Counted from the stretch's first letter, positions 34,170 through 42,837 are shown. The stretch is DNA of 64,000 bases from Dyella mobilis (GCF_016904945.1 NZ_JADIKF010000039.1:620001-684000), one strand, 5' to 3'. Notes: generated from the letters alone by a model not told the origin. Made by a program: numbers and translations.

Positions 34170-34424
34170 TTTTCAGCGATGTCGGCCTATGGAATGAGTT
34201 TCCTCTGAATTTGTCGCTTGATGTGTTGAAGCTGAAGTTTGAAGCGTTCTCGCCGGCTGTATGGGGGCGTCTAGCAGCTAATCCATGGCTATCATTGTGG
34301 CGCAACAGAGGTGGGCCATGGGGAATCATGGGTCAGCGATAAGTTGATAGATGTGCCATGAGAATTATGGGCGAAACGGAAAAAGGTGCCCGTTTTATCC
34401 CTTGGCTTGATCTTCGGGGGAGCG
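34170..34424. other. Intergenic region, 255 bp
   Basis: No gene called. The composition is AT-richer. A short stretch (GTGGCGCAACAGAGGTGGGCC) near 34300 may be a remnant of the repeated intergenic element, but the match is too short to claim. Confidence 0.4.
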
Positions 34425-34823
34425 ATGATTAGGAAAACATTGTGTTCGGTCGCATTTGCAGCGTTGAGCATTTTCAGTGGAGAGCTTGCCGCTCAATCAG
34501 ATAGGGACTTCACGTATCATTACGCGCCAAGCAAATCCAAATTGCATGGGTTCATGCATGCCGAAAATGTGAAGCTTGATGATCCTAAGATGACGTTTAC
34601 CGCCTACATACTGGTGTTAGATAAGGCAATCTCTGTGCCTGAAAGTGGCTCTTACGAATCGGTTTCTGGCGAAACGCGTATTCAGTTGCAGTTTCAGCAC
34701 CATCTTGCCGCCCCTTCGTCGGGAACTTGTATCGATGTTGCAGGAGACTTGTTCGGGGCAGAAACGGCATCTGATGTTCTTCCACTGACCATGCAAGTCG
34801 ACTCTTACAGTACGTGTAAATGA
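34425..34823 (+). CDS. Small secreted protein of unknown function
   Basis: 132 aa from ATG 34425, with GGGGGAG just upstream. The signal peptide is RKTLCSVAFAALSIFSGELAA. The mature part is beta-rich and has two cysteines (SGTCIDVAG and the C-terminal STC), perhaps forming a disulfide. A periplasmic immunity protein is one possibility given the location in the array; no family was recognised. Confidence 0.65.
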   Translation: MIRKTLCSVAFAALSIFSGELAAQSDRDFTYHYAPSKSKLHGFMHAENVKLDDPKMTFTAYILVLDKAISVPESGSYESVSGETRIQLQFQHHLAAPSSGTCIDVAGDLFGAETASDVLPLTMQVDSYSTCK

Positions 34824-34882
34824 GGGCGCATCGGCTCGGACGGATCGCCATGGGTGGATTGCAATTTTCAGTTGGATTAATA

Positions 34883-34892
34883 GGGGGGGGGG
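34883..34892 (+). repeat. G10 homopolymer between ribosome-binding site and ATG of the next gene
   Basis: Ten consecutive G residues followed by CACAAA and the ATG at 34899. In this position the tract itself serves as the ribosome-binding site, so slippage would change its distance from the start codon. Confidence 0.8.
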
Positions 34893-34898
34893 CACAAA

Positions 34899-35225
34899 AT
34901 GCCAACAATATTTGCCTATGCGATCGTGATTTTCATTCCTATTTTATTCTTGAGTGCTATTTCGTACTATGTGGTGCTTTTTATTCTAAAAAATAAACTT
35001 AAAAGACATGGCGCGGATATTTGGGCGGATTTTCGAAATAACGCTAAGCCCTTTGAGTCCGAGTTGGCGACTACGTACAAAATAATCATGGATCGGCGGG
35101 CGGGGCAGGGGATGCGCAGTTCGGAAAGAGCCTTGGCAAAAGCAGCCAAATGCAACCTTTATGTATCTATGTCCTTGTTTATGGTTGCGTTAGCGGTTGG
35201 CCTTTATGCTTCGGTGAACAAGTAG
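34899..35225 (+). CDS. Small membrane protein, two TM helices
   Basis: 108 aa. TM1 is IFAYAIVIFIPILFLSAISYYVVLFIL, near residues 4-30, and TM2 is LYVSMSLFMVALAVGLYAS near the C-terminus. The cytoplasmic loop between is basic. No family was recognised; inner-membrane immunity proteins often have this layout. A G10 tract lies just upstream. Confidence 0.65.
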   Translation: MPTIFAYAIVIFIPILFLSAISYYVVLFILKNKLKRHGADIWADFRNNAKPFESELATTYKIIMDRRAGQGMRSSERALAKAAKCNLYVSMSLFMVALAVGLYASVNK

Positions 35226-35239
35226 CAGCTCGCGAATGG

Positions 35240-35370
35240 CGGCGGCAGTCGCGGATAAAGCCTTTCGTGACCTCGCTGAAGAGAAGGGGGTGATGTATAG
35301 GTTTGAGCCAGGCAGATCTCGAGCTGGGCGTTTTGGACGTTTCGTTCAATAGTGGATATCCCTGATATGG
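35240..35370. repeat. Repeat copy B of the intergenic array element
   Basis: It shares with copy A (32845-33000) the landmarks GCGGATAA, AGAAGGGG, ATGTATA, TTTCGTT and AATAGTGGAT in the same order and similar spacing, with many substitutions. It precedes the gene at 35383. Confidence 0.65.
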
Positions 35371-35382
35371 AATTTAAAGGCC

Positions 35383-36108
35383 ATGGATAAGCGTTTAGCC
35401 AAGCGAATTCTCTCGAGTCTTCCGACGGGGTATGCATATGCTGACGGGGTGTTCTATTGGCGTGACTTTAAAAGCGTTCTGGTGGGCTTTGCTTTTGATA
35501 GTTCTCCGTCGTACATAATGTCTTATAAGTACGCATTGCCATTATTTCTTCCACGTGAAGGCCATCACTTTGGATATTCTGAAATTATCGCAATGCAAAA
35601 CAAGAGGTTGGGCGAGAGAAACGAGGAATTTGAGAGATTTTATATAGATAGCATTGCCCCGTATCACGAGACTGTGAAAGAGTTGGGTGATTTGAGCCAT
35701 TTCATTGACTATGTTCAAGAAAAAATAGAATCGAACCTCCGTAGCGGTCACGGTAGCCAGATTCAAGTCGCTGATTTGCGATATTGTTACGCCTGTGGCC
35801 TCGTTTTGCAGGGTGATTATCGGTCTGCAAGGATTCAAGTGGAATCGATTGTCACGGCATACGCCGACTATTCAAGGGAATTGACGGGTGAGGATAAGGA
35901 GATCGCTATCTTGGAGCGCAGCGGAGTTCGTGTAACGGAATTCAGGAGTGGCTCTCTACGCCCATCCGAAATTGCATTCTTGGAGAGAGTCAAAAAACTT
36001 GGCAACGCACTTGATCAAGGTGGCGATCAGGCGAAGTCGCTTGTCCTTGAAGTTGAAGAAGCTAATCGCAGCGGCATATTCGGGAGCAAGTCTACGATTT
36101 GCGGCTAG
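35383..36108 (+). CDS. Hypothetical protein, 241 aa
   Basis: Soluble, no signal peptide. A beta-rich N-terminal half (YAYADGVFYWRDFKSVLVGFAFD) is followed by a long helical region (HFIDYVQEKIESNL; YACGLVLQGDYRSARIQVESIV). The layout could suit a large immunity protein, but no family is recognised. The start has weak purine content upstream. Base composition is AT-richer than the flanking chromosome. Confidence 0.65.
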   Translation: MDKRLAKRILSSLPTGYAYADGVFYWRDFKSVLVGFAFDSSPSYIMSYKYALPLFLPREGHHFGYSEIIAMQNKRLGERNEEFERFYIDSIAPYHETVKELGDLSHFIDYVQEKIESNLRSGHGSQIQVADLRYCYACGLVLQGDYRSARIQVESIVTAYADYSRELTGEDKEIAILERSGVRVTEFRSGSLRPSEIAFLERVKKLGNALDQGGDQAKSLVLEVEEANRSGIFGSKSTICG

Positions 36109-36347
36109 CGGGCGTGAAGGGAATCGGGACTACGTTAGGCGATTTTTGTATTCCAAGGACGCCCGAGATCGAAGGCGATACTTGCCCTAAGGTGTTCGTT
36201 GGAAAAGTGGCAAAGGCTCAGTGCAGAATTCAAGCGCGGTTGTTCCGCCTGATACAAACGAGCGACAGGCCTGTTGCCGCAACAGTAGTTGCCTTTGGTT
36301 TTCTGATCTGTCAGCAGCGCGACGGGAAATGCTTAGAGGAGACTGAT

Positions 36348-36584
36348 GTGGAAAGGGTTTGGATTTTGGACCACGTCCGCGAGTGGGACGATGGACACGA
36401 GGACGTTAAGTTGATTGGCGTCTTTGCCTCAGAGAAGGATGCACAGTCGGCACTTGCGACTGTTCGGCACAAGCCGGGTTTCTGCGATCTTCCCGACGGT
36501 TTCTGCATCAGCGAAAAGGTGCTTGGCCGCATCGGTTGGACTGACGGTTATGTCACGCTTCAACCTGGTGAAGAATTCACATAA
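36348..36584 (+). CDS. DUF7336-type small protein
   Basis: 78 aa from GTG 36348, chosen for GAGGAG 7 nt upstream; the longer open frame to the left has no supported start. VWILDHVREWDDGHEDVKLIG, then VFASEKDAQSALATVRHKPGFCDLPDGFCI, is the pattern of a small domain I associate with DUF7336, found among toxin-immunity arrays. Function unknown. Confidence 0.62.
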   Translation: MERVWILDHVREWDDGHEDVKLIGVFASEKDAQSALATVRHKPGFCDLPDGFCISEKVLGRIGWTDGYVTLQPGEEFT

Positions 36585-36765
36585 AAACTGAAGCGGCAGA
36601 AATAAGCCGCCCATCAGCTGACTCATCGTTGGCAACGCAGTGGTAGGGGGTGTTGCCGTGGCTCCGGCGCGCCGTCTTTGCGATTCGATGTGGTTTTTGC
36701 TGATCATATTGCAGTGAGGGTGACGACACGGTCTCATCCTCTTCCACAGTTACCAATGAGAAAAA

Positions 36766-37095
36766 ATGAGCAAATCACTTAGTTACCTGAAGGCGGCTTG
36801 TCGGGAGCTTGGGTTACAGATTGAGCCTGGCTTTGTCATCAAGACACAAGCTGGAGCAGTCCAGGCGGAAGCAAGGATCGTACATCTCGGCAGCGTCAAT
36901 GGCATGCTGATATTTTCGAACTACAGTCAACTCCGCGAACACCAAAGCGAGCTCTTGACGGGCGGATATGGCTTTTCGGTTCTAGATACTCCACTTCACA
37001 ACGAGACATACGACCTGGAGTCGTATATTGAAATGTTTCGCGATTGGGGTTGGGCTGGACCAGAAGCGGAACGGCCAGAATGGATGGATGAGTAG
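36766..37095 (+). CDS. Hypothetical protein, 109 aa
   Basis: Soluble. Mixed alpha/beta: SYLKAACRELGLQIEPGFVIKTQAG, then IVHLGSVNGMLIFSNYSQL, and an acidic Trp-rich C-terminus (WGWAGPEAERPEWMDE). The 36607-36680 stretch before it carries a partial copy of the repeated element. No family was recognised. Confidence 0.62.
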   Translation: MSKSLSYLKAACRELGLQIEPGFVIKTQAGAVQAEARIVHLGSVNGMLIFSNYSQLREHQSELLTGGYGFSVLDTPLHNETYDLESYIEMFRDWGWAGPEAERPEWMDE

Positions 37096-37109
37096 AGAGA
37101 AATCGAGGC

Positions 37110-37245
37110 CGCTCATCATTTAGGTCATTGCTCACAAGGTGGCGACAGACTCGGATAACGCAGCCTATGGCTCACAGGCTTGGATCAGCGCTGGTGCCAG
37201 GCAGGGCGTTTCGGGCGGTTCGCCTAAATACCGGGGGTTCCAGGT
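37110..37245. repeat. Repeat copy D of the intergenic array element
   Basis: It aligns with copy A over CTCATCA-TT...GTGGCG...CGGATAACGC...TATGGCTC, then GCGTTTCGGGCGGTTCG and AAATA. It precedes the gene at 37281. Confidence 0.68.
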
Positions 37246-37280
37246 CTGTCTGATCTGTGCTTCATTTAAGGGAAAAATTA

Positions 37281-37550
37281 ATGAGTCGATTGTATCAAGA
37301 GCTGAAAATTTGGCGAGATGTAAGTGATTCTACAGCGATACGATATTCTTGCTTTATCGACTTGGCGACGGGAAAGTTTGCTGTCCAAAACGCCGACTTT
37401 TTTCATTTGCCTATAACGCTGGATCAAATTAAGTTTCTCGACGCGCAGTTCGTTGAGCTGTTTATCGAGACCTCACCAAAAGATCGCTGCGAATGGTTTG
37501 AGACGTTGGAGCAGGCTATCGACGCGCATGACCGGGATTTTGACAATTAA
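37281..37550 (+). CDS. Hypothetical small protein, 89 aa
   Basis: The start at 37281 has AAGGG and AT-rich spacing. The product is acidic and soluble (SRLYQELKIWRDVSDS; FFHLPITLDQIKFLDAQFVELFIE; ETLEQAIDAHDRDFDN). It has the size and composition of an immunity protein. No family was recognised. Confidence 0.62.
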   Translation: MSRLYQELKIWRDVSDSTAIRYSCFIDLATGKFAVQNADFFHLPITLDQIKFLDAQFVELFIETSPKDRCEWFETLEQAIDAHDRDFDN

Positions 37551-37606
37551 TCAATGGCAGTGCGAATACTAGGGATCCCTGACCTGCATCTAGGAGGAGT
37601 GGGGCA

Positions 37607-37899
37607 GTGAATGGTGAAGTGACGACCTTGAAATTCAAATGCCCCGTTTTTGGTTCGGACGGAGACGAGCAGATTTTTTAAGCTGGCTGCACGTGTTCTC
37701 TTTTGAGGTCGTCGGCGTGCTGGACAGTATTGAGATCAAGTTCCGCAATGATGAGGACACTTTGAGGGAAATTATTGCGATATGTCATAGGTACAACATT
37801 TCCATGGAAGATCTGGCTTCACTGGAAAATGAAGGCAATTCGCAGTGGTTTAATTGTGAAGGAAAATTTTGGTACGAAAAAGTGTTTGGTAAGGCTTGA
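37607..37899 (+). pseudogene. Small gene interrupted by a frameshift at a T6 tract
   Basis: A GTG at 37607 with a strong AGGAGGAG upstream opens a natural-looking frame (NGEVTTLKFKCPVFGSDGD...) that stops after 24 codons just past T6 at 37674-37679. One more T restores a continuous frame into LSWLHVFSFEVVGVLDSIE and on to 37899. The in-frame alternative from 37639 has an Arg-rich N-terminus and no ribosome-binding site. Either a pseudogene, a sequencing error, or a slippage-controlled gene. Confidence 0.6.
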
Positions 37900-38026
37900 A
37901 ATTTCAGGATGAAGGCCTGGAAGCGAACTGGCAAAGCGAATCGATGCCATTCGTTTGTCATGATGTTCATGATCTTCTTGGCTTGTGGTCCTTGGCAGGC
38001 TCGCTTATTTCGACGGGGAGGGGCTG

Positions 38027-38524
38027 GTGCAATACATTGATCCGAGATTTCGAGCCGGAGTCGCCGCCCTGGCTGTTCTGGTATTTGCCTTCGGTGCATC
38101 CGTTTGCCTGGGTCAAGACAGTTCGATGGAGCAGCTGAACCTCGTTAGGGGAACCTGGGTGCTCAAGTCCATCTACAAAACTCAGAATGTCCAAGGTCCT
38201 GGCGTTTCTGAGCAGGAAAAGCTGCTGGGTACAACTGTCAGCGTAAGCGGTTCTGTGCTTAGTTCCTGCGGTCAATCAGTGCCAGTCAAGTCCATTAAGG
38301 TCTTGGAGATATCGCCGGACGACTTTTTGACTGACACGCGAACACGGTTTAACGAAGTCGGTGTTGACGCTTCAAGTATTGAGGAAGTCGTCTTGAACGA
38401 TCGGAGGTCGGGTGCGTGCTTTGCCGCATTTCCCCTTCCTGGCCAGGATATCTACATCAAGAGTCGGGACGAATTGCTAATCGACTTCGAGGGCGTGTTT
38501 TATCGTGCGGTGAGGACGAAATAG
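38027..38524 (+). CDS. Secreted protein of unknown function
   Basis: 165 aa from GTG 38027, with GGGGAG 7 nt upstream. A hydrophobic N-terminal segment (VAALAVLVFAFGASVCLG) looks like a signal peptide, with a Cys near the cleavage site (weak lipobox). The mature part begins with LNLVRGTWVLKSIYKTQN, a lipocalin-like strand pattern, and has cysteines in SSCGQS and SGACFA. Periplasmic. Confidence 0.62.
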   Translation: MQYIDPRFRAGVAALAVLVFAFGASVCLGQDSSMEQLNLVRGTWVLKSIYKTQNVQGPGVSEQEKLLGTTVSVSGSVLSSCGQSVPVKSIKVLEISPDDFLTDTRTRFNEVGVDASSIEEVVLNDRRSGACFAAFPLPGQDIYIKSRDELLIDFEGVFYRAVRTK

Positions 38525-38612
38525 CAGCCAGGAAGGCATCTTCAGTAACAGCATATAGATCGTAAGATTCGGACCAACGAAACGAGACACCTCAAGGTTC
38601 CAAGGATCCGTT

Positions 38613-38978
38613 ATGTGGTATTGCGCCCACGGCATTTTTTACTTCAAGGTCGAACATCAAGAAACCTACCTGGTTCAGGAAAATGTCTATTTGATCGACG
38701 CTGGGAACGAGAAGGATGCGCTACAGCAAGCCGAGGCAATTTGTCGCGGGAATGAGGATCTCAGCGAAGATGGGCATTTGGAGCTCAATGGCGAAAAGGC
38801 TCAGTACCTGTTTGCAGGCATCAGGAAGCTCATTGAAATTGAGCATGATCCGGAAACGGCCAGAGGCCATCTTCGCTCGGGCGTTGAGGTTACCTACTCC
38901 GAGTTGGAAGTAGATACGATGGAAGAGGTCCGGGGTTTGGCGAAAGGGGCGTTTGTGAACGTCCTATACCGCGAGTAG
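38613..38978 (+). CDS. DUF4288 family protein, immunity-like
   Basis: 121 aa. MWYCAHGIFYFKVE at the start, ENVYLIDAGNEKDALQQAEAICRG, then GHLELNGEKAQYLFAGIRKLIEI and VEVTYSELEVDTMEEVRGLAKG match the pattern of the DUF4288 family (WY start, E, GIRK, TYSE). The family occurs in polymorphic-toxin immunity arrays. Soluble, acidic. Confidence 0.72.
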   Translation: MWYCAHGIFYFKVEHQETYLVQENVYLIDAGNEKDALQQAEAICRGNEDLSEDGHLELNGEKAQYLFAGIRKLIEIEHDPETARGHLRSGVEVTYSELEVDTMEEVRGLAKGAFVNVLYRE

Positions 38979-39207
38979 CTAACGGACCTGGTTTGAGAGC
39001 GTTGGGGCGTTGATCAATTCGGGGGAGTTGGTTGTGGGGTTGGCGTGATCCTTTGCGATGTGTGGTCATGGACTCGGGACCGCAACCGCTGCTCGCATTT
39101 CTTCCCGGTGATTTGACGTGCGCTCGAAGGCGAGGTTGGCATCAATTGACCAAAGCCAACGAGCTTGCCAGGTATCCATCCGGTCGTCCTCCTGGAGAAT
39201 GTTGGCG

Positions 39208-39753
39208 ATGAAGCCTAAGAGTCGTGCAAGGTGGAAAATAAAAGCGGGGGTGCTCTTTCTCTTCGCACTCAACGCGCCGGTTTTGCTCGCGCAAAGTGCA
39301 TGCGTTCCGCCGTTACTGAATGCTAGCCTTGGGAAGCAATTTGAAGGATGGCACGTCGTCGACGTTTCGGATCTACGGGTGGACGACCAGCACATTTGGA
39401 GGGCTCGAAACGTTGGAAATTGCCCGGGAATAACGAGTGGTCACTTCGAGTCTTCCGCGAGAGAAATGATCGCCATTAGCCTATATAAAAGTCGGGCAAA
39501 TGGCGCCTATTTACAGATGCTTCTGGTGGCAGATGAGCATGGTGGTCACTACAAGCTGACCGTGCTCAGTCCTCCGCAGGACGTGGCCTATCTGGGGGTG
39601 ATTTCAAAGTGGCCGCCCGGCATTTATTCAAGCGTAACCGATAAAAAACTAGACATCCGACTGGACTCCATCGAGTACGAGGCGATCGAGGCGGGTTCAT
39701 TGCTCTTCTTCTATGACAATGGAAGTTTTCATTCAGAGGTGGTCGTTCAATAG
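39208..39753 (+). CDS. Secreted protein of unknown function
   Basis: 181 aa from ATG 39208; an ATG 9 nt earlier is an alternative. The signal peptide has a basic N-region (KPKSRARWKIKAG) then VLFLFALNAPVLLAQSA. The mature part is beta-rich with Cys in SACVPP and GNCPG. Periplasmic; no family recognised. Part of the small-gene array. Confidence 0.62.
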   Translation: MKPKSRARWKIKAGVLFLFALNAPVLLAQSACVPPLLNASLGKQFEGWHVVDVSDLRVDDQHIWRARNVGNCPGITSGHFESSAREMIAISLYKSRANGAYLQMLLVADEHGGHYKLTVLSPPQDVAYLGVISKWPPGIYSSVTDKKLDIRLDSIEYEAIEAGSLLFFYDNGSFHSEVVVQ

Positions 39754-39828
39754 ATCCACGACCCTAGGTACCTCGCTGGGGTAGTGGCGAGGTATAAGCT
39801 GGGTCGGCGCAGATGCCGATGTGATGGG

Positions 39829-40194
39829 ATGAAAAATACTATCTTGAATTTAACAGAGACTTATTTGCAGCTTGTCGAAGCGCCGCCGACTTTGATTCGT
39901 AGGGTGGGTCTTTTTCATAGAGAAAAGCTGCCTCTTGGTGACGTTCTTGAAATTCATTCAATCAATCGCGATGCCGTCACCTGTGATGAGGTCATGATTT
40001 ATTTCAGTTGTGCAGATGATCGAGAATTTCTGATATCTGAGTTTGATAAAAACTTCAGCAACGTTATGAAATTTCTCAGGGAAAAGTTTCCGGGGATCGA
40101 GAATTGGCGCGAAGTAATCAAGGGACCGCCATTTGAGCATCGGATAGTGACGCTATGGAAAAATGCTGATGGATCCGATCCGAAGGGAGCTTGA
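39829..40194 (+). CDS. Hypothetical soluble protein, 121 aa
   Basis: Starts at ATG 39829. Mixed alpha/beta (TILNLTETYLQLVEAPPTLIRR; GDVLEIHSINRDAVTCDEVMIYFSC; EFLISEFDKNFSNVMKFLREKFPGIENWREVI). The AT-rich coding style resembles its array neighbours. No family recognised. Confidence 0.62.
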   Translation: MKNTILNLTETYLQLVEAPPTLIRRVGLFHREKLPLGDVLEIHSINRDAVTCDEVMIYFSCADDREFLISEFDKNFSNVMKFLREKFPGIENWREVIKGPPFEHRIVTLWKNADGSDPKGA

Positions 40195-40322
40195 GTCCAG
40201 TAGGCTGAAGGGCTCGCTCGTGGCCCGTCATCTTTAATCCATCATTGACAAAGGTGGTTCGGCTGGCGCGACACACGCGCACGAACGATCGGAATGACGC
40301 ATTCCAAGGGCAGGCAACATCT

Positions 40323-40787
40323 ATGCAAGAGCTTCGGGTTGAAATGATAGAGCAGTCAATGGCTTTATCAGGCAGCGGTGCGATAAGCGGAAACATATAT
40401 TTCGACTTCGGAATATTTCAGTTTCCGGAACGAGCTTGGAGTGACACAGCGGTCGTAATCGTCGAATGGTGGCTTACGGCCCTCAACGGTTTGGTGATGG
40501 GCAGAACAGACGAAGTCGAGCTCCGCTTTATGGATGGACCATTTTGGCTGTCAGTTCAAAGAGCATCGGGTGATGAATGCCAGGTGCGGTGCGAAGATGG
40601 TTTGCGCGAGCAGATACAGTTTCAGTGCCGAACCTCTGCTTTGGAACTTTTGAGATCAACCTTTGGCGTTGCCACGAGATTGCTGCAAGTCTGTTATCAG
40701 AGGCAATGGAGTTCGGCGGACGTAGAAACCCTTGAGCGTCAAGTCATTACCGTTCGGGAGCTGGCAGGAGATTGGCGGCTACATTGA
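40323..40787 (+). CDS. WapI-type immunity-like protein
   Basis: 154 aa from ATG 40323. SGAISGNIYFDFGIFQFPERAWSDTAVVIVEWWLTAL recalls WapI-family/DUF5959 immunity proteins, which have an N-terminal F-x-FP...W..D pattern. This is a weak identification. The intergenic stretch before it (40205-40322) shows a partial copy of the array repeat. Confidence 0.6.
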   Translation: MQELRVEMIEQSMALSGSGAISGNIYFDFGIFQFPERAWSDTAVVIVEWWLTALNGLVMGRTDEVELRFMDGPFWLSVQRASGDECQVRCEDGLREQIQFQCRTSALELLRSTFGVATRLLQVCYQRQWSSADVETLERQVITVRELAGDWRLH

Positions 40788-40871
40788 TGATAAGTGTTGC
40801 AACAGGGGTGCCGATCTAGGAGTCCTGGCAATTGGATTCAAAGAAATATGCCATCATCGAGCCAACGTTAA

Positions 40872-41219
40872 ATGAGAACGTCAAAGATGCTAAAAGAACT
40901 TTTAGTTCCACCATCCGCCCTGGATGATCCTCATGCCGTGGAAATGGTGCGGGTCTGGATCGCCCAGGGAAAGCTCGAAAGCTCGATAAAAGTCGGCATG
41001 TACGCAGAATCTACGGACATAGCAGAAGATTTTGCCTGGGGCGTAATACTTGCGGATCTGGCTAGACACATTTCCAATGCGCTGCAATCTGGCTACGGTT
41101 TTACAGGGGATGTGCTGGAGCGAATCAAGACCAGCTTTCTTGACGAGCTCGGCGCGCCTACCTCGGCGGTTCAAGGAGCGTTTGTGGATGAGGGTTCTCT
41201 TCAGTCCAAGGATCGCTAA
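40872..41219 (+). CDS. DUF5076 family protein
   Basis: 115 aa. MLKELLVPPSALDDPHAVEMVRVWIAQGKLESSIKVGMYAE and AWGVILADLARHISNAL match the DUF5076 family as I know it. Function unknown; members are frequently found in immunity-type arrays in Xanthomonadales and relatives. Length is close to the family norm. Confidence 0.72.
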   Translation: MRTSKMLKELLVPPSALDDPHAVEMVRVWIAQGKLESSIKVGMYAESTDIAEDFAWGVILADLARHISNALQSGYGFTGDVLERIKTSFLDELGAPTSAVQGAFVDEGSLQSKDR

Positions 41220-41380
41220 CACGGCAAAAACCGAGAGGGCAAGTCAAGCATGCATGGTCATCGGTGCTGGTTGTTGCTTGGCCTTCTGCTCAAACGCACC
41301 GCCATGGCATCGCCAACCAGAACATCTGCCGCTGGATGACTCGAATGATGATGGTCTCACTTGGTTTATACGACTAGTCA

Positions 41381-41630
41381 ATGTTGAAAAAATTGATAGC
41401 GATCTCATTGATGTTGCCATCTTTTTTTTGCGGGTGAGTCGTTGGCCTCGGCTTTCTTTGAAGGCAAGCCTGTTCCCTATAATCTGATTGTGTTTCTGTG
41501 GTCGGTGCTGAGTCTTTTCGTGATGTTCCGTTTCTGCTTCAACGGGGAGAAGACAGTAGTTCATAGAATGATGAATTTTGTCTTCTTTCAAATTTTGATC
41601 ATTGTTGTCGCAAGTTGGTTGTACGCTTAA
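41381..41630 (+). pseudogene. Small membrane protein gene interrupted at a T8 tract
   Basis: The frame MLKKLIAISLMLPSFF starts at 41381 and stops at a TGA just after T8 (41422-41429). Deleting one T joins it to AGESLASAFFEGKPVPY and two further TM segments ending ...IIVVASWLYA at 41630, giving an 82-residue protein with an N-terminal hydrophobic segment. Inserting one T instead would join a frame from 41254 to the same 3' part. No good ribosome-binding site precedes 41381. Likely pseudogene or slippage-switched gene. Confidence 0.55.
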
Positions 41631-41673
41631 AGGAGCCCGGAAACCGGGATTCCGCCTGAACTGAGGTAAGGCA

Positions 41674-42084
41674 ATGAAGGAATCAGAAGTGATCAGGAAG
41701 CACTTCGGGCTTCGAGTGATGAAATTGTATGGTGTGTTCGCAAGCGTATTGTTGCTGTTTACGGTCGTTGCTCGTGCTGGTGAAGCGCCTGGCACATCGC
41801 AGTGGATTCCTACGGCGCAGCAAATCAGCGCGGTGGAAGCTCAACTGGTCATGCCTTCAGGTAGTAAGCCGCTTCCCGTCTATACGCGTTATTACTATGG
41901 CCAGATCGTGCTAGGGCGGCACCTCCTGATAGGAGAGTTTGTGCTTGGCAAGGGACGCGGTTTTAGAATTGTGAGCCCGAATAAAGCTCCTCAAGTTCTC
42001 GATGGCGGTTGCTCAGTGGTCAATTTGAAATATGACATTGAGCGGAAGAAGGCGGTTGCCATTTTCTGTAATGGGATGGGCTAG
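41674..42084 (+). CDS. Secreted protein of unknown function
   Basis: 136 aa from ATG 41674, which has GAGGTAAGG upstream; ATG 41719 would give a shorter signal peptide. The signal sequence is LYGVFASVLLLFTVVARA. The mature part has beta-strands (PVYTRYYYGQIVLGRHLLIGEFVLGKG) and cysteines in DGGCSVV and IFCNGMG. Periplasmic. Confidence 0.62.
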   Translation: MKESEVIRKHFGLRVMKLYGVFASVLLLFTVVARAGEAPGTSQWIPTAQQISAVEAQLVMPSGSKPLPVYTRYYYGQIVLGRHLLIGEFVLGKGRGFRIVSPNKAPQVLDGGCSVVNLKYDIERKKAVAIFCNGMG

Positions 42085-42139
42085 CGCCATCCCGGTCAAC
42101 TCGCGTCCTCAAACTATTTGCACTCATCTACCAAGAGTC

Positions 42140-42670
42140 ATGAAGACATTTTCTGTGAAGATTCCATTGCTCGTGACTGTCGTTTGTTTCAGCTGTGGCC
42201 TCCATGCTCAACAGCCTGAGCCAACGCTCATGCGTCAGGCAACCCATTGCCTGGCCAAAAAGGGGTTTCTCCCATACTCGGAATCCAAGGCATTGACCTT
42301 CGGCTACCTTGTTGACGATAAGTCCTACCCGGGCAAGACACTGCTTTATGTCGTGAATTATCCGAATCGCTCCAAATCGGAAGGATCCGTATTTACGCTC
42401 GTTCTGGCAAATTCGGGTGGCCGTCAGGATTTTTCCATACAAAATAATGCTCGTTTCGTCGAGCCGGCAGGTGGACGTGGAGACGTGTCTTTCGTAGCTC
42501 CCCCGCTTGGCGGCAGCTGGACCCAGGCGCACCTTGTCTCTGCCATTCGGAAGATAGAGAAGCAGCCGAACCTGGCGATTTCGGCCAGGGACATGCGTGC
42601 GGTCGACTCTTCTGCGGACTGCGAGGCATATTCCGATGCCCTGCCAGGGCAGGGGGAGCCCAAAGAATGA
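42140..42670 (+). CDS. Secreted protein of unknown function
   Basis: 176 aa from ATG 42140. The signal peptide is VKIPLLVTVVCFSCGLHA. Mature part starts QQPEPTLMRQATHCLAKKGFLPY; strands YPGKTLLYVVNYPNRSKSEGSVFTLVLANSGG. Cys residues at THC and ADCEAY. No family recognised. Last plus-strand gene of the array. Confidence 0.65.
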   Translation: MKTFSVKIPLLVTVVCFSCGLHAQQPEPTLMRQATHCLAKKGFLPYSESKALTFGYLVDDKSYPGKTLLYVVNYPNRSKSEGSVFTLVLANSGGRQDFSIQNNARFVEPAGGRGDVSFVAPPLGGSWTQAHLVSAIRKIEKQPNLAISARDMRAVDSSADCEAYSDALPGQGEPKE

Positions 42671-42837
42671 GTGGCGGTGTGTAAAGCAATTTTATTTTCA
42701 ATGGGGCAAATTGATCTGCTTGCGAGAGGCGGTGTGCTAGCAGAAGTGATTGCCCCTGGTTTCATGCGATGCGGGAAAAATGCCGATCATGCTTCCTGCA
42801 GAATTGGGGGCAGCGATGTCGACGGGATCGGCCCGCT

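Noticed and set aside
41050-41487. A 145-codon plus-strand frame spanning the DUF5076 end and the T8 tract
   Set aside because: Its first half is an out-of-frame shadow of the DUF5076 gene. The part from 41254 is considered only as an alternative upstream frame for the broken membrane protein gene.
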